From positions 36,399 to 100,398 of the forward strand of contig JAIVFH010000116.1 in assembly GCA_025765595.1 (NCBI GenBank): a stretch of DNA of 64,000 nucleotides, read 5' to 3'. The notes under the pieces were generated by a model. The model searched no databases. It saw only the letters and a program-made list of their open reading frames with translations, and was not told where the DNA came from. Below, piece by piece: positions 1 through 10,399 of the stretch (position 1 is its first letter; the number at the start of each line of letters is the position of its first letter). A program made the translations under genes and the position numbers. Source of the stretch: Obelidium mucronatum (lineage: Eukaryota > Chytridiomycota > Chytridiomycetes > Chytridiales > Chytriomycetaceae).

Positions 1-166
1 GAGCGCATTCGGTTGTTTCCCAGACACGCGCCATGGTATCCAACGATTTTTCCGCAAGTAAATTGCAAAAGGCTACAGAAATTTTGATGTGATATGGTTG
101 CTTTACTTTCGCTCCAATGGTTCTCGTGTTTGATTTGAATCGCTTGACTTCATGCCAATAAAGAGT

Positions 167-1172
167 TTATTTCTTCCCAAAGAAGTGAACAATTGCCCAC
201 ATGAGCAATACTGTAACAAACATTCCACCGAATAGGATCCATCGATCTTGAACTGCTCTCTTTTCGATATATTTGATTACGGTGGATGAAAGTCCAAGAC
301 TAGTTGCGATATCGTACATTCGCTTTTGCGTCGACTTGATGTTTTGATATGTTAATGTGCAATCGTATTGGTGTATCCGATATGCCATACCTTCAATATT
401 TGTCGCTGTTCATATAGTTCTGTCAATGCACCCCTTCCCATTTGGATAAACTCATCAATACGTCCTTCTGATGCCGTCAAGACTTCATTTTCCTTCAACA
501 ATCCATCCATCATGAGAATAGTCGATGTATCTGTAAGTGACGGCTCTCCCGACTGCATAATTAGTGAGAACTCAAATGCGGGACTACTGCTATGCGCTTA
601 CATTCTTTGATCCTGCCGCTGCTCGACGTCCCAATCCCCCAGCCCCTATTCCTCCCATTAGTTCAGATCGTTCTTTTTCAGCAACCTACGCCAATGTTAA
701 ATCCCGTCCTCCACGTTTCACCTCACCCTAACACTCACCAAGTCAGACATACGCTTCCTCAAATCGTCGTATTTCAACTTTAAACTTTGGTAGTCAGCTT
801 GCATCTGATTCGCTCGTCTTTACAATCGATTCGGTTCCCCGTTATAGGTGATCCTTAGCACAAAGTGCCGAAACGGTTTCCAAAAAAAAGGTCTTACGAT
901 AGCGCCTTCTCTCGTTTGACTGTTGTTATTTCTCGCTTCGCAACGTCAGATAGATCCTTTGCAGATTGTCGCAGTGTTTCGAGGTTGGAATGAATCTGGC
1001 CTGTTGTCAGGGTGTCAGGTACTCATATTGGCAGTTGAAAAGAAAGGCTCGGCTGACCAGAAGATGCGCAGTATGTTGATCCAGATTCCACTTGTCCTTG
1101 CATTTGATCGAGATCCAGTTGTAGTTGTGAAAGCACTTTGGTCGCATTGTTGAAGATTAAGTTGCCTGACAT
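167..1172 (-). CDS. BOS1: Golgi/ER v-SNARE, Bos1/membrin (GOSR2) family
   Basis: Qb-SNARE that drives ER-to-Golgi vesicle fusion in complex with Sed5, Bet1 and Sec22 partners. The protein starts MSGNLIFNNATKVLSQLQLD, continues through a helical N-terminal region, then the SNARE helix (GRIDEFIQMGRGALTELYEQ, then STQKRMYDIATSLGLSSTVI) and one C-terminal membrane anchor (WILFGGMFVTVLLMWAIVHF) ending FFGKK. Six exons read in frame through GT-AG introns near 1051-1001, 893-830, 728-693, 602-562 and 390-360. The IEKRAVQD element before the anchor is typical of Bos1/membrin. The start is the first ATG of the reading frame, at 1172. Length is close to the roughly 210-230 residues usual for the family. 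The 5' exon limits are inferred by splice consensus; the family call is firm. Confidence 0.85.
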
Positions 1173-1393
1173 TGTTTGGAGAATGTTTTTACGTCTGATA
1201 TTATCGTGTACATGAGACTTAAATAAACCACGTAATCTTTGTATCAGGAAGAAGTAGCACGATATGTCAGAATAAATGTGAAGAGAAAGGGTGACAACTT
1301 GTCACGGATGGCACTAAAATAATACTTAAGGTAACTTGACAAGCATGATACTGTTATTCCAATTGATATGCCTTTTATTCACGACTCTTTGCC

Positions 1394-2090
1394 CTAGATA
1401 TCTTCGAAATGGATTTTAAAACTCTTTCGAGGGGTTGTAAATGTTTGCATCTGAGTCGAAGTCTTCAAAACAGGAATATTACACGGTGTATAGATAGTGC
1501 GGCCAATTTTTTCCATGGAAGCCTGAGGATAATATAGTATCAGAATATTGATGCAGTTTTGTAGGCCACTGACCAAAAACTTGAGAAAATCTTTCATTAT
1601 ATCAAGCAGAAGCAGAATTCCGTCGAAATTGGTTGGAAAATGATGGCAGAAGACTGTTCCGCACAAAGAAGCACCCGAGTTCAATTTTGTGGATGAAAGA
1701 AGCTTAAACTCATTGCCTGACACTGTTTAAGCCAGTACTTTTCCAAACCCGGTAGATTAACTTGAACTTACCCAATAATGTAACTGAAAAGACCTCGACC
1801 TTGTGCTTGTGGTTTAAGATAATGAAATCGCAGCAATCCTTTGCTCCTTTGAGCGATTTCAGATGTGCATTGTCACCTTCTTTGTGGTTTTCCGTCGACC
1901 CTTCTTTCTTTCCTTCCGCCCATGCCAAAGTAATTCCAGTGCGCGTTTGCCAAGAAATATCTGTCTGAAGCGCTCGAATATTCAATTTCGCTTCATTACA
2001 CAGTTTTCGGTACTTCGACGCTTTCATGGATGTCTCCGATGATGTTGTTTCAATTGTGGCTGGAGCAATTGCAAAAATCAGATTCCACAT
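1394..2090 (-). CDS. Hypothetical protein, two exons
   Basis: Unrecognised protein of about 215 residues. Exon 1 begins MWNLIFAIAPATIETTSSET and is Lys/Glu-rich with a predicted helical stretch. A GTAAGT...CAG intron of about 45 nt at roughly 1770-1726 joins it in frame to a second exon that ends KSFKIHFEDI and a stop. Splice sites and frame agree exactly, which argues for a real gene. The second exon has a hydrophobic stretch (about GILLLLDIMKDFLKFLVSGL) that may be one membrane or buried helix. No domain is recognised. An upstream exon cannot be excluded because the sequence 5' of the ATG is also A/T-rich and intron-like. Confidence 0.45.
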
Positions 2091-2204
2091 TTTTTGAAAG
2101 TAATCTGCCTCAGATTCAACTTTCTTGTTATCCTTCCAAAACTTAAGACTACAGATGGCTTATTTAATAAATTATTTGCATGAACTGAATTAAGTTCAAA
2201 CATA

Positions 2205-3225
2205 TTACATCGATATGAAGGCTGTCCTTAGTTCTATTGTCATTTTGTACCGTTTGGCTGGCATTTCCCCTTCTCGAAGTAAAGGAAGTTGAAGAAGATG
2301 CAAATAAACATCTTCACAGTCAAATCCATCATCAATCAACTGCGGCAAGCAAATTAGTTTCGTGAAGCATTAAGGATAATGGCCAAACCTTCTTTATTTC
2401 GGTAATCTCCTGGAAACAGCTGTTATAATCTGGACCATCGAATACATCATCGCTTGCAAAAATCAAATCACTGAGAAGATAAATTAGACCAAAATCGGTT
2501 TATATAAGGAAAAGCATTAAACCTTGATCTTTGCGACTTCCAAATTCTTCTCAACTCGAATTGATCCTGTTCACAAAAGAATGCCATGGAAAATTCATCA
2601 TCTGTATCAAGAATCCAGGAGTGCTCTGGTCTAGAAAATCATGTTTAGTTGGTTAACCCAAACGCAACCATTACCTTTCGTTCGTGTCATTATGTAACAT
2701 GAGCACTTCCAGTTTCTCTTCAAAAATAGCGCCAGAAGGCAATTTCAGATCTGCAGATTTATTTCTGCGTGAATATATATCCAAATATTGAGGTGTGTTC
2801 CGACTTGACGAAACAGTCTACAAGTTTTTCTTAGCACTAAATCACAAATTAAACTCTCTAACTTTCTCATCTGGACAGAAAGATTCGTCATCAGATTCAT
2901 CGAGATCACAGTGCTTTCGCGTTAGACTTTTTTTGGGATTTGAATCATTTGACCCTGAATGTGATTATCAGCGTCGCACATTCAAGGGCTTCAATTTACC
3001 TGCGATATCTTGCGGACATTCATCTTCAAGAGAAATTTTAGGCGCCGAAGCAGCACTAATTGATGGTGAGCTTGGCTTACTCTGTATTCAGTTTTACCCT
3101 GCTACAAGGTCATTAAGCGAACCTCTTTGAAGCTATTGGCTATTTCATGCGCCGCAGCATCAAAAGCGGGTCTTATTAGATACGATCCAATCGAAAATAT
3201 GAGGTCTCGTTGTATTTTGAAACAT
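2205..3225 (-). CDS. Hypothetical acidic protein, multi-exon
   Basis: Unrecognised protein beginning MFQNTTRPHIFDWIPIASKR and ending MTIELRTAFISM. Exons join in frame through several short introns: 44 nt near the 5' end, about 67 nt (or 24+25 nt flanking an 18-nt exon), about 44 nt at 2998-2955, and further ones near 2820, 2680, 2520 and 2390. The middle part is acidic (HCDLDESDDESFCPDEK). Aromatic and acidic stretches such as WILDTDDEFSMAFFCEQDQF follow. No known domain is seen. The consistent frame over six or more splice junctions supports a real gene, but the number of exons is an inference. Confidence 0.45.
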
Positions 3226-3255
3226 GACAGTCTCTCGTGGAAGAGCTAAACGCGT

Positions 3256-3606
3256 TTAATTTTGAATCATCAGCCATATACAACGTACATCTTTTTCAAG
3301 AGGCTGAAAGGTATATTTCCGCTTGTAGTGGCAAAAATAACCGTTTGTGAAATAGCTGAGGAGTTCCTTTTCAGCCAAACCAGCGTATGTCTTGCCATGC
3401 TTTGAGCGAAGGAGCTCAAGCCAATGAAGTAGAGCAATATCATCCCGCAATGTGCTCCGAAAGTACGTGATTGTGAATTCAACTGTTTTGTTGGTCATTA
3501 TTTTGTTGACGTTTGACAGCAAATCAAATGTATTACAAAAAGAGGAATAATAACAAATATGCGATCCCCCCATCCATAGGCTTCGGTCGTTGGCTTGGTT
3601 GTTCAA
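3256..3606 (-). CDS. Possible small hypothetical protein
   Basis: Open frame of 116 codons, or 81 codons from the internal Met that begins MTNKTVEFTITYFR. The product has alternating hydrophobic and basic segments (LRDDIALLHWLELLRSKHGK) but matches no family known to me. It lies between the acidic hypothetical gene and a cluster of CTTCGG motifs. It may instead be part of a longer spliced gene or a chance frame. Confidence 0.2.
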   Translation of the reverse strand: MNNQANDRSLWMGGSHICYYSSFCNTFDLLSNVNKIMTNKTVEFTITYFRSTLRDDIALLHWLELLRSKHGKTYAGLAEKELLSYFTNGYFCHYKRKYTFQPLEKDVRCIWLMIQN

Positions 3607-3723
3607 TGCACCTTATGAAGGCTTCGGTCTGAATGAGTGGGCTTCGGTCTTGCATTGTTTCGCATCTTCGGGATGATTTTGCTCATCAAGGCTTCGGCCT
3701 TGCGGATTGGTTGGGCTTCGGTC
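3578..3723. repeat. Cluster of five GGCTTCGGYC motifs
   Basis: Five near-identical 10-11 base motifs, GGCTTCGGTC or GGCTTCGGCC, sit at about 3579, 3620, 3640, 3690 and 3713 on the plus strand within 145 bp. Spacing is irregular (20-50 bp). Each contains CTTCGG, which as RNA can form a very stable UUCG tetraloop if closed by flanking bases. No protein function is assigned. Confidence 0.6.
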
Positions 3724-3970
3724 TAATTCTGTCTTTGAGCAATATCGCAAATGTATTTAACGACTTACGCTATAAAATTTTCTGTTTGCTCTTTCACTTC
3801 CCAGTTGTTGTTTTATATAATTATACAGAAGCTAGCTTGTTTGACGCGTTTTCGTTCTGTCGACGTCATTGCAGCCTCGGTCAATCAAATCAAGTAATTT
3901 GGCGACGGAGGTTGATATCTGTTTGTGCAGTGTGAATAAAGTAGGTGTATTTTTTGGCATTTCCACTCAA

Positions 3971-4818
3971 ATGGCTAAGGATCCATTTTATCACTCACTT
4001 CTCGAGGAGTGAGTCTCTGATGAGGAGGAGGAGGAGGAGGAAGCAAAAAATAAAGGTGTTCCAATGCCATCCACACGTTCCGGGGCATCATCGGCGCCTG
4101 TTTCTGCCGCTTCTGGGCGGCGAAAAGATGGATCGGTGGCTCCAGCCATATTGACTGTGTGTAAAAGGAAACATGCAGCTTAAATCGACGCAGATGTAAC
4201 GGATTCAAAGCGAAGTAAAACTCTTACCCATCAAACACACGATCCAAGTGGTACGTTTCTCAAATTACCCTTTATGATATCTCTAAATCACAAGGTGGTG
4301 GCAGATCCTGTCGATACGAGTTCTGGACCTGTGAGCTGCCGTTTGTGCACCCTTACCGGCCACTTTCCTGGAGGCAAGGTCTGTTTGTTGAGACCACCGC
4401 CGCAGCTTTGGTCGTTGGAGAGCTTGAAAGGGTTAAACGTCTGTCGATTAAAGATTCTGGCTCGTTTGATAGTTTCCACTCTCTCATGGCGATTGAAGAT
4501 TCTGGCGCTACACGTTGGTCTGCCAGCAGTAGTTGAAACCAACATGCAAATAACCTTGCTTGACTTCCATTTACTCAATCTGTAGAAAATGCCCGTCGCA
4601 ACCCTCAAACCAGAGCAATAGAGAACCCTCGACGGAACCAAGATGCGCTACCTGCTGTGCCGTCCCAGCAATGCTGGTGCCGCAAGTCCACACTCAAATC
4701 GAATCTACAAGTACATCTATCCAAGCCAGAACTGCGTTATTGCAGATTCGAGATGAGCCAATGCATTGAGTTAAACATGAGACTAAACAGCAAACCGCAA
4801 CAATCAGCTGCCACATGA
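3971..4818 (+). CDS. Hypothetical protein, spliced, no known domain
   Basis: Begins at MAKDPFYHSLLEE, runs into an acidic stretch (EEEEEEEAKNKG) and a Ser/Ala-rich part, then a more conserved-looking block with RSCRYEFWTCELPFVHPY and PLSWRQGLFVETTAAALVVG, and ends after a Cys-containing tail (CWCRKSTLKSNLQ). Exons join in frame across introns of about 33 nt (4161-4193), 45 nt (4250-4294) and 57 nt (4537-4589). An in-frame TGA interrupts the start region between LLEE and the Glu run at about 4011, so either the true start lies elsewhere or a base is wrong. No family is recognised. Confidence 0.4.
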
Positions 4819-5279
4819 TTTGCGAATGATTTGCGAACACTTGCCTGAGCTTATAAATTAGAGGACCTGAGGTCAATACTTGTCTCTCGAAGTGTGAAAC
4901 AACAAAGACAGGATTCTCTTACAGTAGCAGAAGTACTTTCCAGTCATTGAGGACCTTAGCTCGATCCAGCACTCTCGCATTGTGAAGCAGACAACGCATT
5001 CAAACTCTAGACGAAGAACGTGAATAAAGGAATTTGCTTGCGACATATTCCATCAGAAATACTTTCCATTACTCGGGTTGTATTTGAGACGATATCTTAT
5101 GGACAGTTACAAGAATGCGACACAGTTGTCGTGTCTAAAAAACTTTACGTGACCAAACTGTCATTACCCTGCAACAAATAAAAAGAACAAGATTGAATTG
5201 AAATAATGTCATAGATCTCATTTTTTTATTTATTTTCTGTGTAAAGAGTGAGTGAACCCTAGGGAAACTCTGCATTAAA
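4819..5279. other. Intergenic, nothing recognised
   Basis: A/T-rich spacer between two genes that converge. No conserved coding frame, RNA gene or repeat is evident on either strand. It presumably contains the 3' ends of both transcripts. Confidence 0.5.
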
Positions 5280-7388
5280 CTAATTATTATCCTTGCACTG
5301 ACACGGCTTTTCGCCTTCTGCATCACATGTATCGGCAAGTACGGCTGGCTCCCAACAATGAAAAAGAATCGGCATTGCACGTTCCATCGAATGGCCAAAT
5401 ATTGGATCGCTGGGTGATGAGTCCTGCTTAAAATCCTTCTTTTCTTCGTGAATAAAGTGACCTTGTGGCGCAGAAAGGAGAGACTCAAGATATCGATATG
5501 TTTGAAGGGATGTTTTGTGGGTTGTTTCCTTGCTCGTTAGAAATTGGCCGTTCCTGGTGACAAACTGTAAGAACGCAACCAAATCTTCTAATTAATCTTC
5601 TTATTACCATGTGTATGTAAATTGGTTCTGTGGCGGAAACTCCCCCAAAACAAGAACAAATAGTTCCTTCAAGTGCTCAAAGTCTGAAAACGGCATTACG
5701 CCAACCGGGCCCAAAGGAAGAAACCCAGTATCAATCGAAAATTGCTTCTCAAATCGATTCATGAATGCTGTCACATGGTGTGGGTCACCTAGAAAACACA
5801 AAGATTAATCGCCAAGTCTCAAGCTACCGAATTATAAAATTACTTTGCATATAGAGAGTATGATCAGCCAAAGTATCATATCTTCTTGCGATATGTGTCA
5901 GATATGTATGGGTTTCTCGCCCCACGTTTTCTAATACAATCACTTCTAGAGCGCCAGTCATGTTCTTAAGATGTTTCAGCTCGGTTTCGTAAAGTGCTTT
6001 TTTCGAATATATGTACGTGTTTACGGTCTTGTTGGCGAGGATGGGGCTCGTTTTGATCTTGTCTAATGTCTTGGCAAGTTTGTTGATATCTTCATTGTAA
6101 TGCGCGACGACAATATCGAATGTCTTGTTTAAGCTTGATGTGAAATAATGACTACTCTTTTGTTGGAGAAGTTGGTTTGAAAGGCTTGTCGTCAAGTCGC
6201 TTGATGAAATGAAGCCAGTCAGGAATGTATTGAACAGAAGAAATAAAAACAAAATGTGTCTTGAATTGGTTTGCGGTAGTGCCATCCATAGAGATCCGAG
6301 GATTGTGATTCCAGTTCCAAGAGTAATGGCAAGAGTTGCCAATGTGGTTTTAGCCGAAGCTCCCCAACATAAAAAAGACAAGAGTATCAATAATGTTTTC
6401 TTCAGAATGCTGGAGAGATTTGTGAGAGTTGGATGATCCACAGATAGACTTGGGTATCTGGATCGCTAGAAGACGAAATCAGGATAAAGACACGTTCAAA
6501 GCAGCACAAACCATTAAAGCAGAAGATATTAGAACAACGGCAGTCAAAACGCAGTTAAATATTACTGTTAGGCCTCCAGCTGTTGTCAGAATGTCCCAGC
6601 GAATTGTAGCAATTTCAAGTACTACAAAAAAGCACGCCGTAATCCCTGCGGCCACCTATTCAATGAGTTATAGCAGCAATTTTCGTTGTTTTTGGTGAAG
6701 GGTACTCAACTGGAGCCACGTGATAAACCAACACGAACGGATCGATGGCAAGGTCGCAGTCCTCTCTGATCCCTTCCACAAGCTCAAACGCCACAGTTTT
6801 CATTGAGTCAAGAAAAACACCCAGTATAACTGGAACAGCAAATATCAAGTTGGACAACGCGAGTGATTCTCCATATGCGGTTAGACATATTCCACAAAGA
6901 ATACTCCCAACTTGTGGAGCCCCGATCAATATCTGCGGCGAAGTGAGTTTCTTGGTTTCGGTAATATCTTCATAGGTTTCAGATCTTGGCTCAGATGGGT
7001 TAGGAGGGGATAAAATATATTTGATAATGAGAACAAAGAGGGGAAGAGACATCTAATAATATCGACAACCATTAGTGGATTATTCCGAAGCGCTTCGTTT
7101 CCACACCTTTAAAACTTGAACGAAACTTAATGAAAGGTACAAAAGACCAACATTCGAGAATACGATAGAGAGCGCAGTCATGATCGCAAAGGGTACAACT
7201 AAAGTTTTAAATTGCTTCGCAGTGATTTCGGTTCTTGTTTTCGCGGACGAAAATGTGGAGTTGCTTGAACGCCCTCGATGAAGTAGTGGCTGTTGTTGTT
7301 GGTCACAACAAACGAGAAACTCGTGCACAACACGGGTTCCAACAACGAGGAACACAGTTTGATAACTTGACAAGAAAGCTGGGTAAGC

Positions 7389-7421
<33 letters not shown>

Positions 7422-7635
7422 GTTTTTTTTAAGGTTTGAGGATGATCATGAAGGTAGGAGAATACTCACGAAACTTGAGATCAACGAGAATGTGCCTGCT
7501 CGTCAGGGACACAACAGCAGATAGTATTAAAATAATTGATCCATGAGTCATTGTTTTTGCCAAAGGCAAAGAGTGGACATTTGAGCTGCCATTGGGAGGC
7601 GGTAGCGGTTGTGGATTGTCCTTCGTCATTGCCAT
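5280..7635 (-). CDS. Triose-phosphate/nucleotide-sugar transporter fused to DUF3431 domain
   Basis: The N-terminal two thirds is a TPT/EamA-type drug/metabolite transporter: MTHGSIILILSAVVSLTSRH, then KFPYPAFLSSYQTVFLVVGT after splicing, then FSNVGLLYLSLSFVQVLK and MSLPLFVLIIKYIL, further helices with GVFLDSMKTVAFELVEG, and the final pair around TLTNLSSILKKTLLILLSFL. The same uninterrupted exon (6465-5824) then runs through another membrane segment into a DUF3431 domain (FDIVVAHYNEDINKLAKTLD, VLENVGRETHTYLTHIARRY). It continues in two downstream exons (GDPHHVTAFMNRFEKQF; GHSMERAMPILFHCWEP). Introns lie near 7465-7390, about 7099-7053, 6715-6661, 6493-6466 (28 nt), 5846-5790 and 5612-5566. TPT proteins move sugar phosphates or nucleotide sugars across Golgi/ER membranes. 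DUF3431 is a fungal family of uncertain, possibly glycosyltransferase-related, role. One junction near 5610 does not keep frame. Confidence 0.75.
7391..7431. repeat. Poly(T)/poly(A) tract inside an intron
   Basis: About 28 consecutive T plus a further T-run on the plus strand. In the transcript sense it is a poly(A) tract close to the 3' splice site of the first intron of the transporter gene. Homopolymers like this are prone to length errors. Confidence 0.8.
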
Positions 7636-7812
7636 TCAAAAAAGAACAAAGAAATATCGAAAAAATCTCCTTTTAAACTCCATGAGGATGCCGATGTTTT
7701 GAATGGGCAATCGCAAGGTTGTCAGATGGAACGCGAAACTAGATTTATTTACTAAAGTTGGCACAAAGTTCATCATCTGCCTTGTTTTCATTCTCAAGGC
7801 CGATAATCAAAC
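7636..7812. other. Short intergenic spacer
   Basis: Contains the 5' flank of the transporter gene and the 3' flank of the TIR/oxygenase locus, both on the minus strand. No distinct motif is recognised. Confidence 0.4.
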
Positions 7813-10399
7813 TCAATAATCGGCTTCAGCCGCAGGCCATTTCAAAGCTCGAGTGTATCCTTCCTGGTAACCAAGATTCCCAGCAAGTTGAAAGTACTCT
7901 ATGGCATTTTCCAGAGACACTTGTCCACCAACAATAGGGCTGCCGATTTCCCATAACTCTGCAAGCCTGAAAATGGCAAGCGGGTTACCGTTGTTGACAG
8001 GATAGTTTGTAATAGTCGAACGAAAGCGCTGGATCCACATTCTCCATCTCCTTTGCGAAGAAGTACTGCGCGGAATGCTTTTGGCTGTGGTCTCCATCAG
8101 CCGCAATTTTGAGGTATTTATGAAATTTATCATCCTGTTTTGAGACATGTGACATAATGAAAGCATACTGGTACGAGCTTTCGATATATTGCGCGTTAAG
8201 CTCTTTTGGTAGAGGCTTGATATCGGCAGGTGGCGGCAAAAGCAGAAATCTTGGATTCAAGATGAGGAATGATGATCCCAGTAAAACCATTCGTGAAGTT
8301 CTTGGTATGTCTTGACAACTAATGTGCGCTTTCCATTACCAGAAACCAACGTCTCGAAATGACGATTGGTTAGTTCAATGAGCCCGTCAATATCACCTGA
8401 AGTTAAAATGGTTAATTCATTATTCCCAAACGAGCGAGACATACCGAACTGTAATCCCATGATTTCTGGTATCACATCCTGTTTTACAGCCACGGCGATC
8501 TTCTGAGGTGGCTCCGCATCACGATTCCAAGATGCGACAGGTTATCGGAGATGGATCAGCGTTCACAGATATACATTGCGACTGACCAACAGCTGTTAAA
8601 GCATCCACTAGTTCCTTGATTTCACCCTCGGCTTCAAACTTAAATGATCCCGACAATTTCAGCAGAATCAATTTCCGAGTGGACATCCACTTGACAAATG
8701 CGGAGGATTTCTTTCCACTCCTCCATCAAGTGATCCGAAAGTCCTTCAGCCAACCGCAAAGCCATCAATTTCAAAGTAGGGCGCAGAAATCACCACAACA
8801 TATGTGTTTGTTCTGGCGTTTGTCAGAATCCCCTTCTCGTCCTCACTTCGTTTTCTTGACAAACAGGATCTGGGTACTTTGGTTTCGGTACTTTGAATCA
8901 GTTTTTCTGCTTGACGATTTCGACTGATTCCAGTTTTGCTTCTTGTGGGCATGGGCAAGAATCCCATGTTTGCCCAGGTAATACTGAAGCGGATCAGCCC
9001 ATTCTGCTTCGAATTCATCCGCATAGGATATATAGGCGTTGTAGTTTGGAGTAACTCTTGATTTCAGCAACATCATATTGTTGCTTACGGTCCTTCCAAG
9101 CGGGCACCACTACCATAATGACAGCCGAAGAATAAACATAACCCACTGTCGCCTCATTCCCATAATGCAAATACTCGTGCCGATTCATCTTCAATGGACT
9201 GCCAAACCAAACCACCTTCTTGTTATCCACTTCAACCACATGTCTCCTGCCGCGTCCTTTAGAAACTTGAATTGCTCTTCATATTGATGGTCAGAAGATT
9301 CATGGAAATTGCCTGAATTGGGTACCAAGCACATACGAATCCGTGTATCGCGCCCCGTCATACAGTGGCTTCACAAAAACTTGCAGACCACATGCAACTG
9401 CGGCCTCAAATACAGACATGTCTGCTCCTTTCAGCAACGGAATAACAGTTTCACTGTCAATCGCGGCTAGAGTTAGAAGATCTCGTCCCGCCGTCCTTCT
9501 GAAGGATGCTGGTTCTTGGGTAACTTGATACGGCGTGTTGGCAATGAAACATGAGAACGGCACCGCTTTCAAAAAAGAATTGCTCTGACAATTGGGCTTG
9601 GAATTGTGTCAGGAAGGCGCAATCGCGAGGTAACGACATCTCAGCGTTCAACAGCACTTCTTCAGCCAGGCTCCGTTTGAATAAATTGTAGGTCAGTGTG
9701 ATGCGGGTTCCGGACACAATTGGTGAGATTTCGTGTGGGCAGTCAGAAAAGAATGCGGCCCATTGAATCAGGTGGTTATTTGAATCACTTTCTTTGGTCG
9801 ACGGGCCCCAATCAAAGGATTTGGAAGAATCCGAATTTTTTGATTTGGAGTACGAGTCAGATTCTCCTCTGGTGACATGTGAGAATTCCGCCGTCAAAGG
9901 CAACAGGGAGACAGACTACAAGAGATCCAAACATGTCTGCAGAAATTGGAGTATCCACATGTGCTTTGAAAAACCCTTCTGGCCCGTACACATTGAGTTT
10001 ATGAAGTTCGGCGTGAATGTCAGAGGACGGCTTAATCTTGCTCTCAAGAACAAGGGCTTTCTTGATCTTGTTGATTACTCCAGTGGAATAAACATCAAAA
10101 GTTGTAGCAAGACACGATCCGTCAAGTTTCAACGCTTTTCGATAATTAGCATCCAAGACTGTTTCCGTGTTGAATCCAAAAGATGCCGGGCTGCAATATT
10201 CCAATCAATCCATCAACTTGAGAAGCATCCGACAAGGGAAAAGACAATTTTTCGAATATGAGAGTCGACGGACGACTTTTGCTTGTCAGAATCTTGTTCA
10301 AAAAGAATCTTGACTGGCGATTCTGCGGATACCGGAAGAACTCCACTCACGCAGAATTTGCGATCCAACTGGTTCAAAACTTGACCCAACTCTTTGATT
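7813..10399 (-). CDS. 2-oxoglutarate/Fe(II) oxygenase - TIR-like - Sel1 repeat protein (second half of a large locus)
   Basis: In order: a prolyl-4-hydroxylase-like 2OG oxygenase (CVSGVLPVSAESPVKILFEQ; CSPASFGFNTETVLDANYRK; HxD iron motif in FFKAHVDTP; distal His and Arg in DCPHEISPIVSGTRITLTYN), a connector (LLKGADMSVFEAAVACGLQV; WFGSPLKMNRHEYLHYGNEA), a TIR-like domain (YNAYISYADEFEAEWADPLQ; NTYVVVIS; GLSDHLMEEWKEILRICQ), then Sel1/TPR-like repeats (IAADGDHSQKHSAQYFFAKE; FRLAELWEIGSPIVGGQ). An intron lies at about 8444-8396. Around ten single-base frame changes interrupt it, for example near 10183, 9875, 9540, 9065, 8930, 8700, 8510, 8290 and 8010. The encoded protein stays conserved with its plus-strand paralogue across each, so they are probably assembly indels. 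All three iron ligands are present. It very likely continues from the preceding half without a true start of its own. Confidence 0.65.

Noticed and set aside
3060..3130. Two separate 24-25 nt introns flanking an 18-nt exon
   Set aside because: The 18-nt exon is a multiple of three, so a single 67-nt intron gives an equally good frame; the data cannot decide.
7813..10399. Programmed frameshifting as the explanation of the many slips in the TIR/oxygenase locus
   Set aside because: Slips have no common slippery site, go in both directions, and also occur in housekeeping genes such as HIS3 and GFA1; sequence error is simpler.
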